This document shows positions 7,607 through 14,967 of a stretch of DNA of 19,957 nt, piece by piece. Each line of letters opens with the position of its first letter. The first letter of the stretch is position 1. The translations under genes and the position numbers were made by a program. The notes under the pieces were generated by a model. That model was not told the DNA's origin, searched no databases, and worked only from the letters and a program-made list of their open reading frames with translations. This DNA comes from Roseovarius sp. (GTDB taxonomy: Bacteria; Pseudomonadota; Alphaproteobacteria; Rhodobacterales; Rhodobacteraceae), in contig SLDH01000228.1 in NCBI GenBank assembly GCA_007125415.1, positions 1-19,957 of the forward strand, given 5' to 3'.

Positions 7607-7781
7607 CACGGCAGAATCCCGACCCTCGAGCCAGGCATGTTTTCATTCCCCCTTGTGGGCACGCCGGTCGCGCGTTTAGGCTGGCATGCAGCGCTCTCCA
7701 ATGCCTGCCTGTCTTCAATCGGGCCTGCTTCGAGCATTTGGCGCAAAATCATGGCAGACGATACAAAAGAGGGAGAAGACG

Positions 7782-8855
7782 ATGCGCAAGGGATCAAGGG
7801 TTCTGACAGGGTGGGTCGCGGCTATCGGCTTGGGGTTCGGCACGTTTTTCGGCTCTATCGCCGAAGCCTGCACCCGCGCGGTCTATCTTGGCCCGGAAGA
7901 GCGTATTCTGACCGGGCGCAGCATGGACTGGAAACTGCCGATGGTGAGCAATCTCTGGGTCTTTCCCCGGGGCATGGTGCGCGATGGCGCCGCTGGTGAG
8001 CGTTCGGTGACATGGGAGGCGGATTATGGCAGCCTTGCCGTGTCCGGCTACGATATCTCGACTGCCGATGGCATGAACGAAGCGGGGCTTGTGGTGAATC
8101 TGTTGTGGGAGGTTGAGGCCTCCTATCCGCAGGATGACGGCACCACGCCGCGCATATCGGTGGCGATCTTCCCGCAATATCTGCTGGACCGTCACGCAAC
8201 CGTCGCCGCAGCGGTGCAGGATCTGCAGGAGAACCCCGTTCTGGTGGTTACCGGCGATGTGCCTGTCGGCCCGCCCGGGCGTCAGGCGACAGTGCATGTC
8301 TCCATGTCCGATCCCACGGGTGACAGCGCCATCATCGAATTTGTCGATGGCGAGATGGTGATCCACCACAGCCGCGACTATCAGGTGATGACCAACGAGC
8401 CCACCTATGAGCGGCAACTGGCCGTTCTGGACTATTGGCGCGGCGTGAACCCGCGCGAGTTTCTCCCCGGGACGGTGCGCGCCACGGACCGTTTCGTGCG
8501 GGCGCATTTCTACATCAACGCGGTGGAGCAAAGCGCGGATCCGCGCACGGCGGCGGCGGCGGTCTTCAGCGTGATCCGGCAGGTGTCGGTGCCGTGGGGG
8601 ATCAGCGTTGCCGACCAGCCCAACCTGTCCACCACCCGCTGGCGCGTGGTCGCCGATCACAAGGCGCTTCGCTACCATGTCGAATCGGTCCAGTCGCCAA
8701 GTATCTTCTGGGTCGATCTGGCGGATCTGGATTTTTCCGAGGGCAGTGACGTGATGAAGCTCGATCTGGGTGTGGATATGCAGCGGATACTGTCTGGCAA
8801 TGCCGCAGCCGAATTCGAGCCCGCCGAGCCCTTTGCGTTCCAGCCGGCGGAGTGA
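7782..8855 (+). CDS. Exported Ntn amidase (choloylglycine hydrolase/penicillin V acylase family)
   Basis: A 357-residue linear-amide C-N hydrolase. The start at 7782 follows GAGGGAGAAG and gives a signal peptide whose cleavage after AEA (residue 29) would expose Cys30, the nucleophile that must be N-terminal in this Ntn family. Other conserved active-site positions are present: R46 and D49 in GRSMDW, N99 in GMNEAGL, N205 in TNEPTY and R237 in DRFVRA. Family members cleave bile-salt amides, penicillin V or N-acyl homoserine lactones. In a marine bacterium the last, or another N-acyl amide, is more plausible than bile salts. The enzyme should act in the periplasm or outside the cell. It appears monocistronic, preceded by a terminator at 7568-7606 and followed by a convergent small gene. 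The substrate cannot be decided from sequence. Confidence 0.9.
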   Translation: MRKGSRVLTGWVAAIGLGFGTFFGSIAEACTRAVYLGPEERILTGRSMDWKLPMVSNLWVFPRGMVRDGAAGERSVTWEADYGSLAVSGYDISTADGMNEAGLVVNLLWEVEASYPQDDGTTPRISVAIFPQYLLDRHATVAAAVQDLQENPVLVVTGDVPVGPPGRQATVHVSMSDPTGDSAIIEFVDGEMVIHHSRDYQVMTNEPTYERQLAVLDYWRGVNPREFLPGTVRATDRFVRAHFYINAVEQSADPRTAAAAVFSVIRQVSVPWGISVADQPNLSTTRWRVVADHKALRYHVESVQSPSIFWVDLADLDFSEGSDVMKLDLGVDMQRILSGNAAAEFEPAEPFAFQPAE

Positions 8856-8994
8856 CATTCCGGCGGCGGAGCCTGGAGCATTTTGCGTCAGGTCAGGTTC
8901 GACACGTCCCGATAACGGGGCATGCGACCACCATGAGGCGGGCGCGATCCTCATTTGGCGCAATGTGCTCTATCCCGTGCAGGGCGCGCGACAC

Positions 8995-9219
8995 TCAGTC
9001 GCCGGTGATCGCCGCGCCATCGGCCATAGAGCTGGCGATGAAGCGGTAATGATGCGCGCGGCGCTGCATCTCATCGAACTTCGCGGGGTCGCTGTCGAAC
9101 CGGATATCGAAGCGCCCGTCCGGGCGAAGGTCGATCTGCGTGACCGACATCTGCCCCTTGATATGCTCCTGAGGGGCCTTGCCCGGATGCGCAACCATAT
9201 GGTCCTCATGGCTGGTCAC
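8995..9219 (-). CDS. Small hypothetical protein
   Basis: A 74-residue frame from GTG 9219 to TGA 8995. An internal ATG at 9198 (giving 67 residues, MVAHPGKAPQEHIKGQ) has a better ribosome binding site, GAGGA four bases upstream, and may be the true start. The sequence is hydrophilic with no signal peptide or membrane segment. It has a plausible folded core (SVTQIDLRPDGRFDIRFDSDPAKFDEMQRRAHHYRF). I do not recognise the family. The codon pattern and amino-acid composition look genuine, and no better frame competes here. It is convergent with the Ntn-hydrolase gene and lies downstream of the DmdA-like gene on the same strand, 269 bases from it. Confidence 0.55.
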   Translation of the reverse strand: MTSHEDHMVAHPGKAPQEHIKGQMSVTQIDLRPDGRFDIRFDSDPAKFDEMQRRAHHYRFIASSMADGAAITGD

Positions 9220-9318
9220 TGGCTGGCCTGCCTTGGCGGCCAGGTGTCCGAAAGGTCATCATTCGACAGCTTGATGTGCTGCAGTAACCACCTTTTCCGA
9301 GGTTCGTGTTTGGGGGAT

Positions 9319-9338
9319 CGCCGCCCCTCGGGGCGGCG
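9319..9338. repeat. GC-rich perfect inverted repeat
   Basis: CGCCGCCCC and GGGGCGGCG (9-bp arms) are separated by TC. It sits in the otherwise empty 269-base interval between the small gene at 8995-9219 and the DmdA-like gene. Neither strand has a U-run after it, so an intrinsic terminator is not supported. It could be a factor-dependent end or an mRNA-stability element for the DmdA-like transcript, whose stop is 150 bases away. A second, smaller hairpin (CACTGC-CCT-GCAGTG) lies at 9390-9404. Confidence 0.45.
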
Positions 9339-9488
9339 TCCGTGGAGACATTGTGAGCGGCAGTGCCGTGCACGTCATGCGCGTTCGAACACTGCCCTGC
9401 AGTGAGCGCGGGGATGCTCCGCTGCCAATGCAGAACAACCGCGAGGCCGGACGTCAGGCTGGCTTTCACTGCAAGGCTGCTGCTTATG

Positions 9489-10628
9489 TCAAGCCACCGC
9501 TAGTTGCTTTCGAGGGTCATAGAAAGGCCGCTCCACCACGGTTGCCCGACTGACGCCTGCATGGCCTGAAACCTCCAGTTCGGTGCCAAGCTCCGCATGC
9601 GCCACCGACACAATGGCCAGCGCGATGTTCTGCTCCAGCCGCGGCGAGTAGATGGCCGAGGTGACCTTGCCCACGGTCTCACCGTTATGGGTGACGCTCC
9701 AGAAGGTGGTGTTGGGGCCCGCAAGTGGCTCCCCCTCGATCACCAGACCGACCTGACGGCGGGTGACACCTTCGTCGCGGATACGCTTGAGCGCCGCCTT
9801 GCCGATGAAATCGGCTTCCATGTCCAGATCGACCAGCCGATCGAAGCCCAGCTCGAACGGGTTGGTGTGGATGTCGGCATCGGCATGATAGCTCAGCATG
9901 CCGCCCTCGATCCGGCGGATGCTGGAGGTATGGCCGGGCTTGAGGCCCATGGGCACACCCACCGCCATGATCCGCTCCCAAAGCGCGTCGCCGAAATTGC
10001 TGTCGCGCAGGTAAAGCTCATAGCCCAGCTCGCTTGACCATCCTGTGCGCGACACGATCAGCGGGATACCATCCAGCTCGACCTCGCGCAGCCAGTAGTA
10101 GCGCAGGTCCATGATCTCGTCGCCGAAGAGCGCGCGCATGATCTCGCCCGACTTGGGGCCCTGAAGCTGCAGCGGCGACACGTCGGGCTCGGTGATGGTT
10201 ACATCAAGGCCCGAATGAACCGCAACGCCCTGCGCCCAGAGCAGGATGTCGCTATCGGCCAGCGACAGCCAGAAATGGTTCTCGCCCAGGCGCAGACAGA
10301 TCGGATCATTGAGGATGCCGCCATCGGCATTGGTGATCAGCACATATTTGCACTGGCCCACCGCCATCTTGCTCAGGTTGCGCGGGGTGAGCATCTGGGT
10401 GAAACGCGCCGCGTCCGGCCCGGTGATCTCCACCTGGCGCTCGACGGCCACATCACACAGGATCGCGTCATTCACGAGATTCCAGAAATTCTGCTCCGGA
10501 TCGCCGAAATCGCGCGGGATATACATATGATTGTAAACCGAGAATGCCTTTGCGCCCCACCGCACGGTGGCGTCGAAATAGGGCGATTTGCGAATCTGGG
10601 TGCCGAAGCCGAAATCTTCTGGTGTCAT
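9489..10628 (-). CDS. DmdA-like GcvT-family aminomethyltransferase/demethylase
   Basis: A 379-residue protein of the folate-binding GcvT fold, closer in pattern to dimethylsulfoniopropionate demethylase DmdA than to the glycine-cleavage T protein. DmdA-like stretches include FSVYNHMYIPRDFG (33-46), CDVAVERQVEITG, LTPRNLSKMAVGQCKYVLI, GGILNDP and WLSLADSD. It keeps the tryptophan, glutamate and tyrosine of the folate/substrate segment, but that segment reads GWSSELGYELY rather than the GWSKQGGYEVY I recall for SAR11 DmdA. LLSYGND of true DmdA is replaced by MLSYHAD. It therefore probably transfers a methyl or methylene group to tetrahydrofolate from a related but different compound. The ATG at 10628 has GGGAGA eight bases upstream. 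An Lrp-type regulator gene lies 160 bases upstream on the same strand and is the likely controller. Confidence 0.82.
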   Translation of the reverse strand: MTPEDFGFGTQIRKSPYFDATVRWGAKAFSVYNHMYIPRDFGDPEQNFWNLVNDAILCDVAVERQVEITGPDAARFTQMLTPRNLSKMAVGQCKYVLITNADGGILNDPICLRLGENHFWLSLADSDILLWAQGVAVHSGLDVTITEPDVSPLQLQGPKSGEIMRALFGDEIMDLRYYWLREVELDGIPLIVSRTGWSSELGYELYLRDSNFGDALWERIMAVGVPMGLKPGHTSSIRRIEGGMLSYHADADIHTNPFELGFDRLVDLDMEADFIGKAALKRIRDEGVTRRQVGLVIEGEPLAGPNTTFWSVTHNGETVGKVTSAIYSPRLEQNIALAIVSVAHAELGTELEVSGHAGVSRATVVERPFYDPRKQLAVA

Positions 10629-10788
10629 GTCGTCTCTCCCTTTGCCCGCCGCGAGCGATGTCGCGGCTCACGCGGCCGATTGAGGGAGTTTAACGGATCA
10701 TGGGGCCTGCTTTGTGCTGAAATTCGCCTTTTGCGAGACCACAGGGGCCATTATGACGGCATGTGACAGTCCGATTGTACGGATCGCA

Positions 10789-11283
10789 CTAGCGGCCCCG
10801 TGCCGCCGCGATATTCGACAGATTGGGAACACTCTTCTTGACCTGACGGGTGACGATGTAGGTGACATAGCGATCTATGCTCAGATCGGCATTCAGCAGA
10901 TTTTCCATCACCTCCTGAAAGGCGGCCAGCGACGGGGTCACGACCGTCATGACATAATCCATGCCACCGCCGGTGGCATGGCACTCGATGATCTCGTCCA
11001 TGTTTCCGACATGCGCCTCGAAACGGTCGAAATCCGACTTGCGATGGCGGACCAGCGAGACGGTCACGATCACCGACGTGATGTCTGCAACCTTCTCAAG
11101 CGCGATATCGGCGTGATAGCCACGGATGTAACCGGCCGCGCGCAACCGGTTGAGACGTTCATAGCAGGGCGTCGGTGACAGGTTGACGATTTCGGCCAGC
11201 TTGCTCTTGCTGAGCTGTCCGTATGTCTGCACGGCGCTCAGGATGCGAATGTCGGCGGCATCGAGGCCAAATCTGTCACGCAT
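10789..11283 (-). CDS. Lrp/AsnC-family transcriptional regulator
   Basis: A 164-residue Lrp/AsnC protein. The N-terminal winged helix-turn-helix spans about residues 7-60 (LDAADIRILSAVQTYGQLSKSKLAEIVNLSPTPCYERLNRL) and is followed by a RAM/AsnC ligand-binding domain (GNMDEIIECHATGGGMDYVM). The length is normal for the family. A ribosome binding site (GAGGGAGGG) precedes ATG 11283. Proteins of this family sense amino acids or related nitrogen compounds and often control the adjacent catabolic gene. The adjacent gene here, 160 bases downstream on the same strand, is the DmdA-like protein. That spacing leaves room for a separate regulated promoter. The effector is unknown. Confidence 0.92.
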   Translation of the reverse strand: MRDRFGLDAADIRILSAVQTYGQLSKSKLAEIVNLSPTPCYERLNRLRAAGYIRGYHADIALEKVADITSVIVTVSLVRHRKSDFDRFEAHVGNMDEIIECHATGGGMDYVMTVVTPSLAAFQEVMENLLNADLSIDRYVTYIVTRQVKKSVPNLSNIAAARGR

Positions 11284-11357
11284 GCCGATCCCTCCCTCAG
11301 AAGCGGTGTGCCCTGAGCCAGCAAGGGCTTCATGGCATCGCCTTCACTTTATGGGTG

Positions 11358-11386
11358 AGTATATCTCGCCCGCGATGCGTTTCCAG
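11358..11386 (-). promoter_or_regulatory. Candidate sigma70-type promoter for the Lrp-type gene
   Basis: On the minus strand CTGGAA, 17 bases, then TATACT. The -10 matches consensus at five of six positions and the -35 is weak. It lies 75 bases upstream of the regulator's ATG, between it and dcd. Confidence 0.4.
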
Positions 11387-11414
11387 ACCCCGGCCCGCTG
11401 ATACCCTCCCAGCG

Positions 11415-12488
11415 CTACATCCGGAAATGCTTTGACAGTTTAAGCCCCTGTCCCTGATAGTTCGACGCGATTTCGGCGCCATAGAGCGCCTGCGGTGCCG
11501 CGGACATGCGCTCATAGACAAGCCGCCCCACGACCTGCCCGTGTTCCAGCACGAACGGCGCTTCGCGACAGCGCACCTCGAGCACCCCGCGCGAGCCTGC
11601 GCCACCGGCGGCATCGTAGCCGAATCCGGGATCGAAGAATCCGGCGTAATGCACACGGAACTCGCCCACCATTGCCAGATAGGGTGCCATTTCCGCGGCG
11701 CAATCAGGGGGAATGGCGATCGCTTCACGGCTGACAAGGATGTAGAACGCGCCCGGATCGAGAATGATGCGGCCGCGCGTGGTGCGGATCTCCTCCCAGT
11801 AATCTTCGGGGGTGTAATGATTCAGCTTCGACAGGTCGATCAGGCCGGTATGTCGTTTCGCGCGGTATCCCACCAGATCGCCCCTGGCCGGTTGGAGATC
11901 GACCGAAAAGCCGAGCCCGTCGGAAATCACCGCCTCGCCGGTCACGATGGGCGAACGGGCGTGGATTTCACGCAGCGCGCGGTCGCTCAAGGTTGTGTGC
12001 CCTTGCCGGAAGATGACCTGGTTCAGCATCTGTCCGGGCTGGGCGACGACCGAAAAGCTCTGCGGGCAAAGCTCGGCATAAAGAGGCCCGTCATAGCCTT
12101 CCGGAATACGGTCGAACTCGATCCCCCTGTCGGTGATCACCCGCGTCATCAGATCGAGCCGCCCGATGGAGCTCTTTGCCGAAGCGGCGGCGGTCATGCC
12201 CATGGGAAGCTGCAGCCGCTCCATGAGCGGCACCACATAGACACAGCCCTTTTCCAGAACGGCCCCCCCGGCGAGCGGCACCTTGTGCATGGTCAGATCG
12301 TCAAGCCGCTCGGTCACATTGGCGCGCCCGGGCAGGAAGGAGGCGCGCACCCGGTAAGCCACATCGCCCAGCCGCAGATCGAGCGATGCAGGCTGCACCT
12401 GCGCGTCGAGGATCGGCGCGGCACCCGCAATCCGACCCTGGGAGATCATCTGTCTGATCTGGCTGTCGCAAAGCACTCCGGATTTCAT
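11415..12488 (-). CDS. dcd: dCTP deaminase, double-length form
   Basis: A 357-residue 2'-deoxycytidine 5'-triphosphate deaminase, which makes dUTP (the precursor of dTMP) from dCTP in the cytoplasm. It is about twice the length of the E. coli trimeric enzyme (about 190 residues), matching the alphaproteobacterial form in which two dUTPase-like domains are fused. The N-terminal copy carries QPASLDLRLG (32-41), SAKSSIGR (103-110), equivalent to the SSLAR segment, and E139 in LYAEL where the catalytic glutamate is expected. The C-terminal copy has EFRVHYAGFFDPGFG (276-290) and VLEV with E304. The start at 12488 is supported by AAGG six bases upstream. It begins only 18 bases after the tRNA-Pro terminator, so its own promoter is not obvious. 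Confidence 0.9.
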   Translation of the reverse strand: MKSGVLCDSQIRQMISQGRIAGAAPILDAQVQPASLDLRLGDVAYRVRASFLPGRANVTERLDDLTMHKVPLAGGAVLEKGCVYVVPLMERLQLPMGMTAAASAKSSIGRLDLMTRVITDRGIEFDRIPEGYDGPLYAELCPQSFSVVAQPGQMLNQVIFRQGHTTLSDRALREIHARSPIVTGEAVISDGLGFSVDLQPARGDLVGYRAKRHTGLIDLSKLNHYTPEDYWEEIRTTRGRIILDPGAFYILVSREAIAIPPDCAAEMAPYLAMVGEFRVHYAGFFDPGFGYDAAGGAGSRGVLEVRCREAPFVLEHGQVVGRLVYERMSAAPQALYGAEIASNYQGQGLKLSKHFRM

Positions 12489-12506
12489 GACGGGCCTTTC
12501 CCACGC

Positions 12507-12541
12507 AAAACCGCCCGCCCCGGGAAAGGGCGGGCGGTTTT
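12507..12541 (-). terminator. Strong intrinsic terminator after tRNA-Pro
   Basis: AAAACCGCCCGCCC (12507-12520) and GGGCGGGCGGTTTT (12528-12541) form a perfect 14-bp stem with a 7-base loop. On the minus strand it starts five bases after the tRNA CCA end and finishes with UUUU. It is symmetric and could also stop plus-strand transcription. Its end is 18 bases before the dcd start codon. Confidence 0.85.
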
Positions 12542-12546
12542 GGATT

Positions 12547-12623
12547 TGGTCGGGCTAGCAGGACTTGAACCTGCGACCTTCCGTCCCCCAGACGGACGCG
12601 CTACCAGGCTGCGCCATAGCCCG
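12547..12623 (-). tRNA. tRNA-Pro (anticodon GGG), CCA encoded
   Basis: A 77-base tRNA including an encoded 3' CCA (TGG at 12547-12549 on the plus strand) and discriminator A. The acceptor stem pairs CGGGCTA with TAGCCCG. The anticodon stem TCCGT/ACGGA encloses the loop CTGGGGG, giving anticodon GGG followed by G37, which is the proline identity element. The T-arm GGTTCAAGTCC is present. It decodes CCC and CCU codons. It has its own promoter and terminator, so it is a single-gene unit between the MerR-type gene and dcd. Confidence 0.95.
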
Positions 12624-12634
12624 CTCTCAGCGCG

Positions 12635-12662
12635 TTCATACTGCTTTTCACCGCAGGGGCAA
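12635..12662 (-). promoter_or_regulatory. Promoter for tRNA-Pro
   Basis: On the minus strand TTGCCC, 16 bases, TATGAA, ending 11 bases before the first base of the mature tRNA. Hexamers, spacing and position all fit a sigma70-type stable-RNA promoter, placing the transcript start near the tRNA 5' end. Confidence 0.5.
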
Positions 12663-12682
12663 GAGGGGAGCGCCACTTTTCG

Positions 12683-13567
12683 CTAGCCGTGGAGCGCCTT
12701 CAGGCGCGCGGCCAGATCCTCAAGCTGGCGGGCAAGTGCAGGCGTAACATGCCGCCGCGCCGTCAATGCCGCCAGGGCGCCGGGATCTGCCGGGATGTCG
12801 TCCTGCGGATCCTCCGGGACAGTCACGAGGGCAGGGGCCGGCGCAGGATCCGGCGTGGCTTTTTCGGGCGCCACGCCAACGTCTGCCCGCTCCTGTTCAT
12901 CTGCGGGCGGATCGGCGGGTTCAGGATCGGGCCGGCTGAGAAAACTTGGCAGCGACGCGGCATCGGATGGCGATACCCTGTCGGTTTCTGCCGAAGTTGG
13001 TGCTGTTTCTTCAGCATCTGCCCCTGTGCTGTCGGCGGCGGCGCTTTCCGTCTCGGCGGGTTTCTCGTCCGACGAGCTGTGCCGGAAAAAGAGCGGTTCG
13101 GCCGTCTCGTCTTCTTCGTTTGCCACCGCTTGGCCGGTCGCGCTCTCCGGCTCGGAGATCGGCTCGGCCGTGTCTTGCCGTGTTCCTCTGTCTGCTTCCG
13201 CCTCGTCGCGCTGAAACGACAGGACATTGGTGGCGCTGTCATCCGGAGAGATGTCCTCGGCCATCTCCTCGGCGAAGACATTGGTGACTTCATCGAGCGG
13301 TTGCGACAGCGCGGCGACCTGCTTGATGCCCTGTTCGCGCAACATCTTCTGCACGCCCTTGATGGTCATCCCGTCTTCGTGCAGCAGTTTCTTGATGCCA
13401 CCCAGAAGCTGCATATCCGTGGGCCGGTAGTAGCGCCGCCCGCCCGCGCGCTTCACGGGCTTGACCTGGCTGAACTTGCTTTCCCAGAACCTCAGAACAT
13501 GGGCCGGTGTTTCCAGCCATTCGGCCACTTCACTGATTGTTCGGAAGGCGTCGGCGGATTTGGACAT
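12683..13567 (-). CDS. MerR-family regulator with long acidic tail
   Basis: A 294-residue protein. Residues 8-80 form a MerR-type winged helix DNA-binding domain ([22 protein letters not shown], then [12 protein letters not shown] and a dimer-helix start [12 protein letters not shown]). Residues from about 110 to 265 are low-complexity, rich in Glu, Asp, Ala, Pro and Ser, and probably disordered. A short alpha-helical end follows ([16 protein letters not shown]). There are no effector cysteines for a metal sensor. It begins 14 bases after ihfA without a clear ribosome binding site, so it is probably co-transcribed and possibly coupled with ihfA. This pair is, from memory, conserved in Rhodobacteraceae, but the regulon is not known to me. 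Confidence 0.88.
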   Translation of the reverse strand: MSKSADAFRTISEVAEWLETPAHVLRFWESKFSQVKPVKRAGGRRYYRPTDMQLLGGIKKLLHEDGMTIKGVQKMLREQGIKQVAALSQPLDEVTNVFAEEMAEDISPDDSATNVLSFQRDEAEADRGTRQDTAEPISEPESATGQAVANEEDETAEPLFFRHSSSDEKPAETESAAADSTGADAEETAPTSAETDRVSPSDAASLPSFLSRPDPEPADPPADEQERADVGVAPEKATPDPAPAPALVTVPEDPQDDIPADPGALAALTARRHVTPALARQLEDLAARLKALHG

Positions 13568-13581
13568 GCTATCGGCGGTCT

Positions 13582-13884
13582 TCAGCGTTTGTTGCCTGCC
13601 GCGACGCGCTCTTTCATCAGATGCGAAGGGCGAAAGGTGAGCACGCGGCGCGGGTTGATCGGAACCTCTTCGCCGGTTTTCGGATTGCGTCCGACGCGGG
13701 CGGATTTGTTACGGACCGAAAATGTGCCGAAGGACGAAATCTTTACCTGCTCCCCCTCAACCAGCGCATCCGACATGTAGCCAAGCACGCTTTCGACCAA
13801 TTGCGCTGAATCGTTTCGCGACAACCCGACTTCGCGGAAAACGGCTTCGCTCAGGTCCATGCGCGTCAATGTCTTGTCACTCAT
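13582..13884 (-). CDS. ihfA: Integration host factor alpha subunit
   Basis: A 100-residue HU/IHF-family DNA-bending protein. The alpha-helical dimerisation part (residues 1-45) is followed by [20 protein letters not shown], with the intercalating proline at 68 in the [12 protein letters not shown] ribbon, and a basic end. The acidic/hydrophobic pattern and the R-N-P-K-T-G-E ribbon fit IHF alpha rather than HU. It forms the heterodimer with IhfB, bends DNA at specific sites, and acts in recombination, replication and sigma54-dependent transcription. A promoter candidate lies in the 108-base gap after fabH, so it may be expressed independently of plsX-fabH. Confidence 0.93.
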   Translation of the reverse strand: MSDKTLTRMDLSEAVFREVGLSRNDSAQLVESVLGYMSDALVEGEQVKISSFGTFSVRNKSARVGRNPKTGEEVPINPRRVLTFRPSHLMKERVAAGNKR

Positions 13885-13907
13885 CCGTCCACCCCCGTTT
13901 CTTTCCG

Positions 13908-13936
13908 AGTTTGAGATGAGGTTTGTGCAAAGTCAA
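13908..13936 (-). promoter_or_regulatory. Candidate promoter for ihfA
   Basis: On the minus strand TTGACT, 17 bases, CAAACT. The -35 matches consensus at five of six positions and the -10 is weak. It lies 24 bases upstream of the ihfA ATG within the fabH-ihfA gap. Confidence 0.35.
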
Positions 13937-13992
13937 CGCAGGTAACGTGAAAAACGCGGCTCAAGCGGATGATATCGCCGCCGAATAGCCTG

Positions 13993-14967
13993 CTACCAGC
14001 GGAAAATCACCGATCCCCAGGCCAATCCGCCGCCAATCGCCTCCGACAGGATCAGATCACCACGCTTGATCCGGCCGGTTTCCACACCCACCGACAGCGC
14101 CAGCGGGATGGAGGCGGCAGAGGTGTTGCCATGGTCCTGCACCGTCACGATGACACGATCCATGGAGATGTTCATCTTCCGGGCCGTGCCTGCGATGATG
14201 CGGATATTGGCCTGATGAGGCACGATCCAATCCACCTCGTCATTGGCCAGCCCGGCTTTCTGCAGGACGGTGATGGCCGTGCTGGCCAGCTTGTCCACCG
14301 CCTGACGGAACAGCGGATTGCCCTGCATGCGCAGCTTGCCTGCGCGCCCATCCGTGGACACGCCCCCATCTACATAGAGCATCTCGCGATAGCGCCCGTC
14401 GGAGTTCAGATCGGCGGCGAGTATCCCGCGATCGCTGTTCTGCCCTGTCCCTTCCTGCGCGGCAAGGATGACCGCGCCCGCCCCATCGCCGAAAAGCACG
14501 CAGGTACTGCGATCCTCCCAGTCCATGATGCGGCTGAAGGTTTCGGCGCCGATCACGATCATCCGCCGGGACTGCCCCGAGATCAGCATCGCGTTGGCGG
14601 TGGCCAGCGCGTAGATGAACCCTGCGCAGACCGCCTGCACATCGAAGGCAAAGCCATGCTGCATGCCCAGACCATTCTGCACCATGGTGGCCACGGAAGG
14701 GAAGGTGAGGTCGGGTGTCGAGGTGGCCACGATGATCCCGTCAATCTCCCCCGGCGTCAGACCTGCATGGTCAAGCGCGGCTTTCGCGGCGGCAATGGCC
14801 AGATCGGATGTCGTCTCACCCTCGGCGGCGAAACGCCGGCGCTCTATGCCTGACCGGGTGCGAATCCATTCATCGCTGGTGTCGAGCGTGGCCTCGAAAT
14901 GCGAATTCGGCACGATTCGTTCCGGCAGGTAATGCCCGACGCTTTCCACAACCGCCCGTAATGTCAT
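13993..14967 (-). CDS. fabH: 3-oxoacyl-[ACP] synthase III
   Basis: A 324-residue KAS III, which condenses acetyl-CoA with malonyl-ACP to start fatty-acid synthesis in the cytoplasm. The catalytic triad is in place: C114 in AVCAGFIYA, H251 in PHQANIR and N281 in GNTSAAS. The length is normal. The GDGAGAVIL and R-x-R-x-G (RTRSGIERR) segments also match the family. The ATG overlaps the plsX stop in ATGA, so translation is coupled to plsX, the usual plsX-fabH pairing. It ends with TAG 13993-13995, 108 bases before ihfA. Confidence 0.97.
   Translation of the reverse strand: MTLRAVVESVGHYLPERIVPNSHFEATLDTSDEWIRTRSGIERRRFAAEGETTSDLAIAAAKAALDHAGLTPGEIDGIIVATSTPDLTFPSVATMVQNGLGMQHGFAFDVQAVCAGFIYALATANAMLISGQSRRMIVIGAETFSRIMDWEDRSTCVLFGDGAGAVILAAQEGTGQNSDRGILAADLNSDGRYREMLYVDGGVSTDGRAGKLRMQGNPLFRQAVDKLASTAITVLQKAGLANDEVDWIVPHQANIRIIAGTARKMNISMDRVIVTVQDHGNTSAASIPLALSVGVETGRIKRGDLILSEAIGGGLAWGSVIFRW

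Noticed and set aside
7794..8963. 389-codon minus-strand open frame opposite the Ntn hydrolase
   Set aside because: The plus strand encodes a complete active-site set. The antisense frame is His/Arg-rich with no recognisable domain.
8856..8994. Possible bidirectional terminator between the convergent Ntn-hydrolase and small genes
   Set aside because: Only imperfect CCGGCGG direct repeats are seen. No stable stem with a U-run on either strand.
9206..9469. 87-codon minus-strand frame between the small gene and the DmdA-like gene
   Set aside because: It overlaps the start of the better supported small gene, has no ribosome binding site, and its sequence looks random.
11541..12686. 381-codon plus-strand frame across dcd and the tRNA, ending in the familiar GLEPATFRPPDGRAT-like peptide
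   Set aside because: That peptide is the known translation artefact of a tRNA-Pro gene read on the opposite strand. The rest is antisense to dcd.
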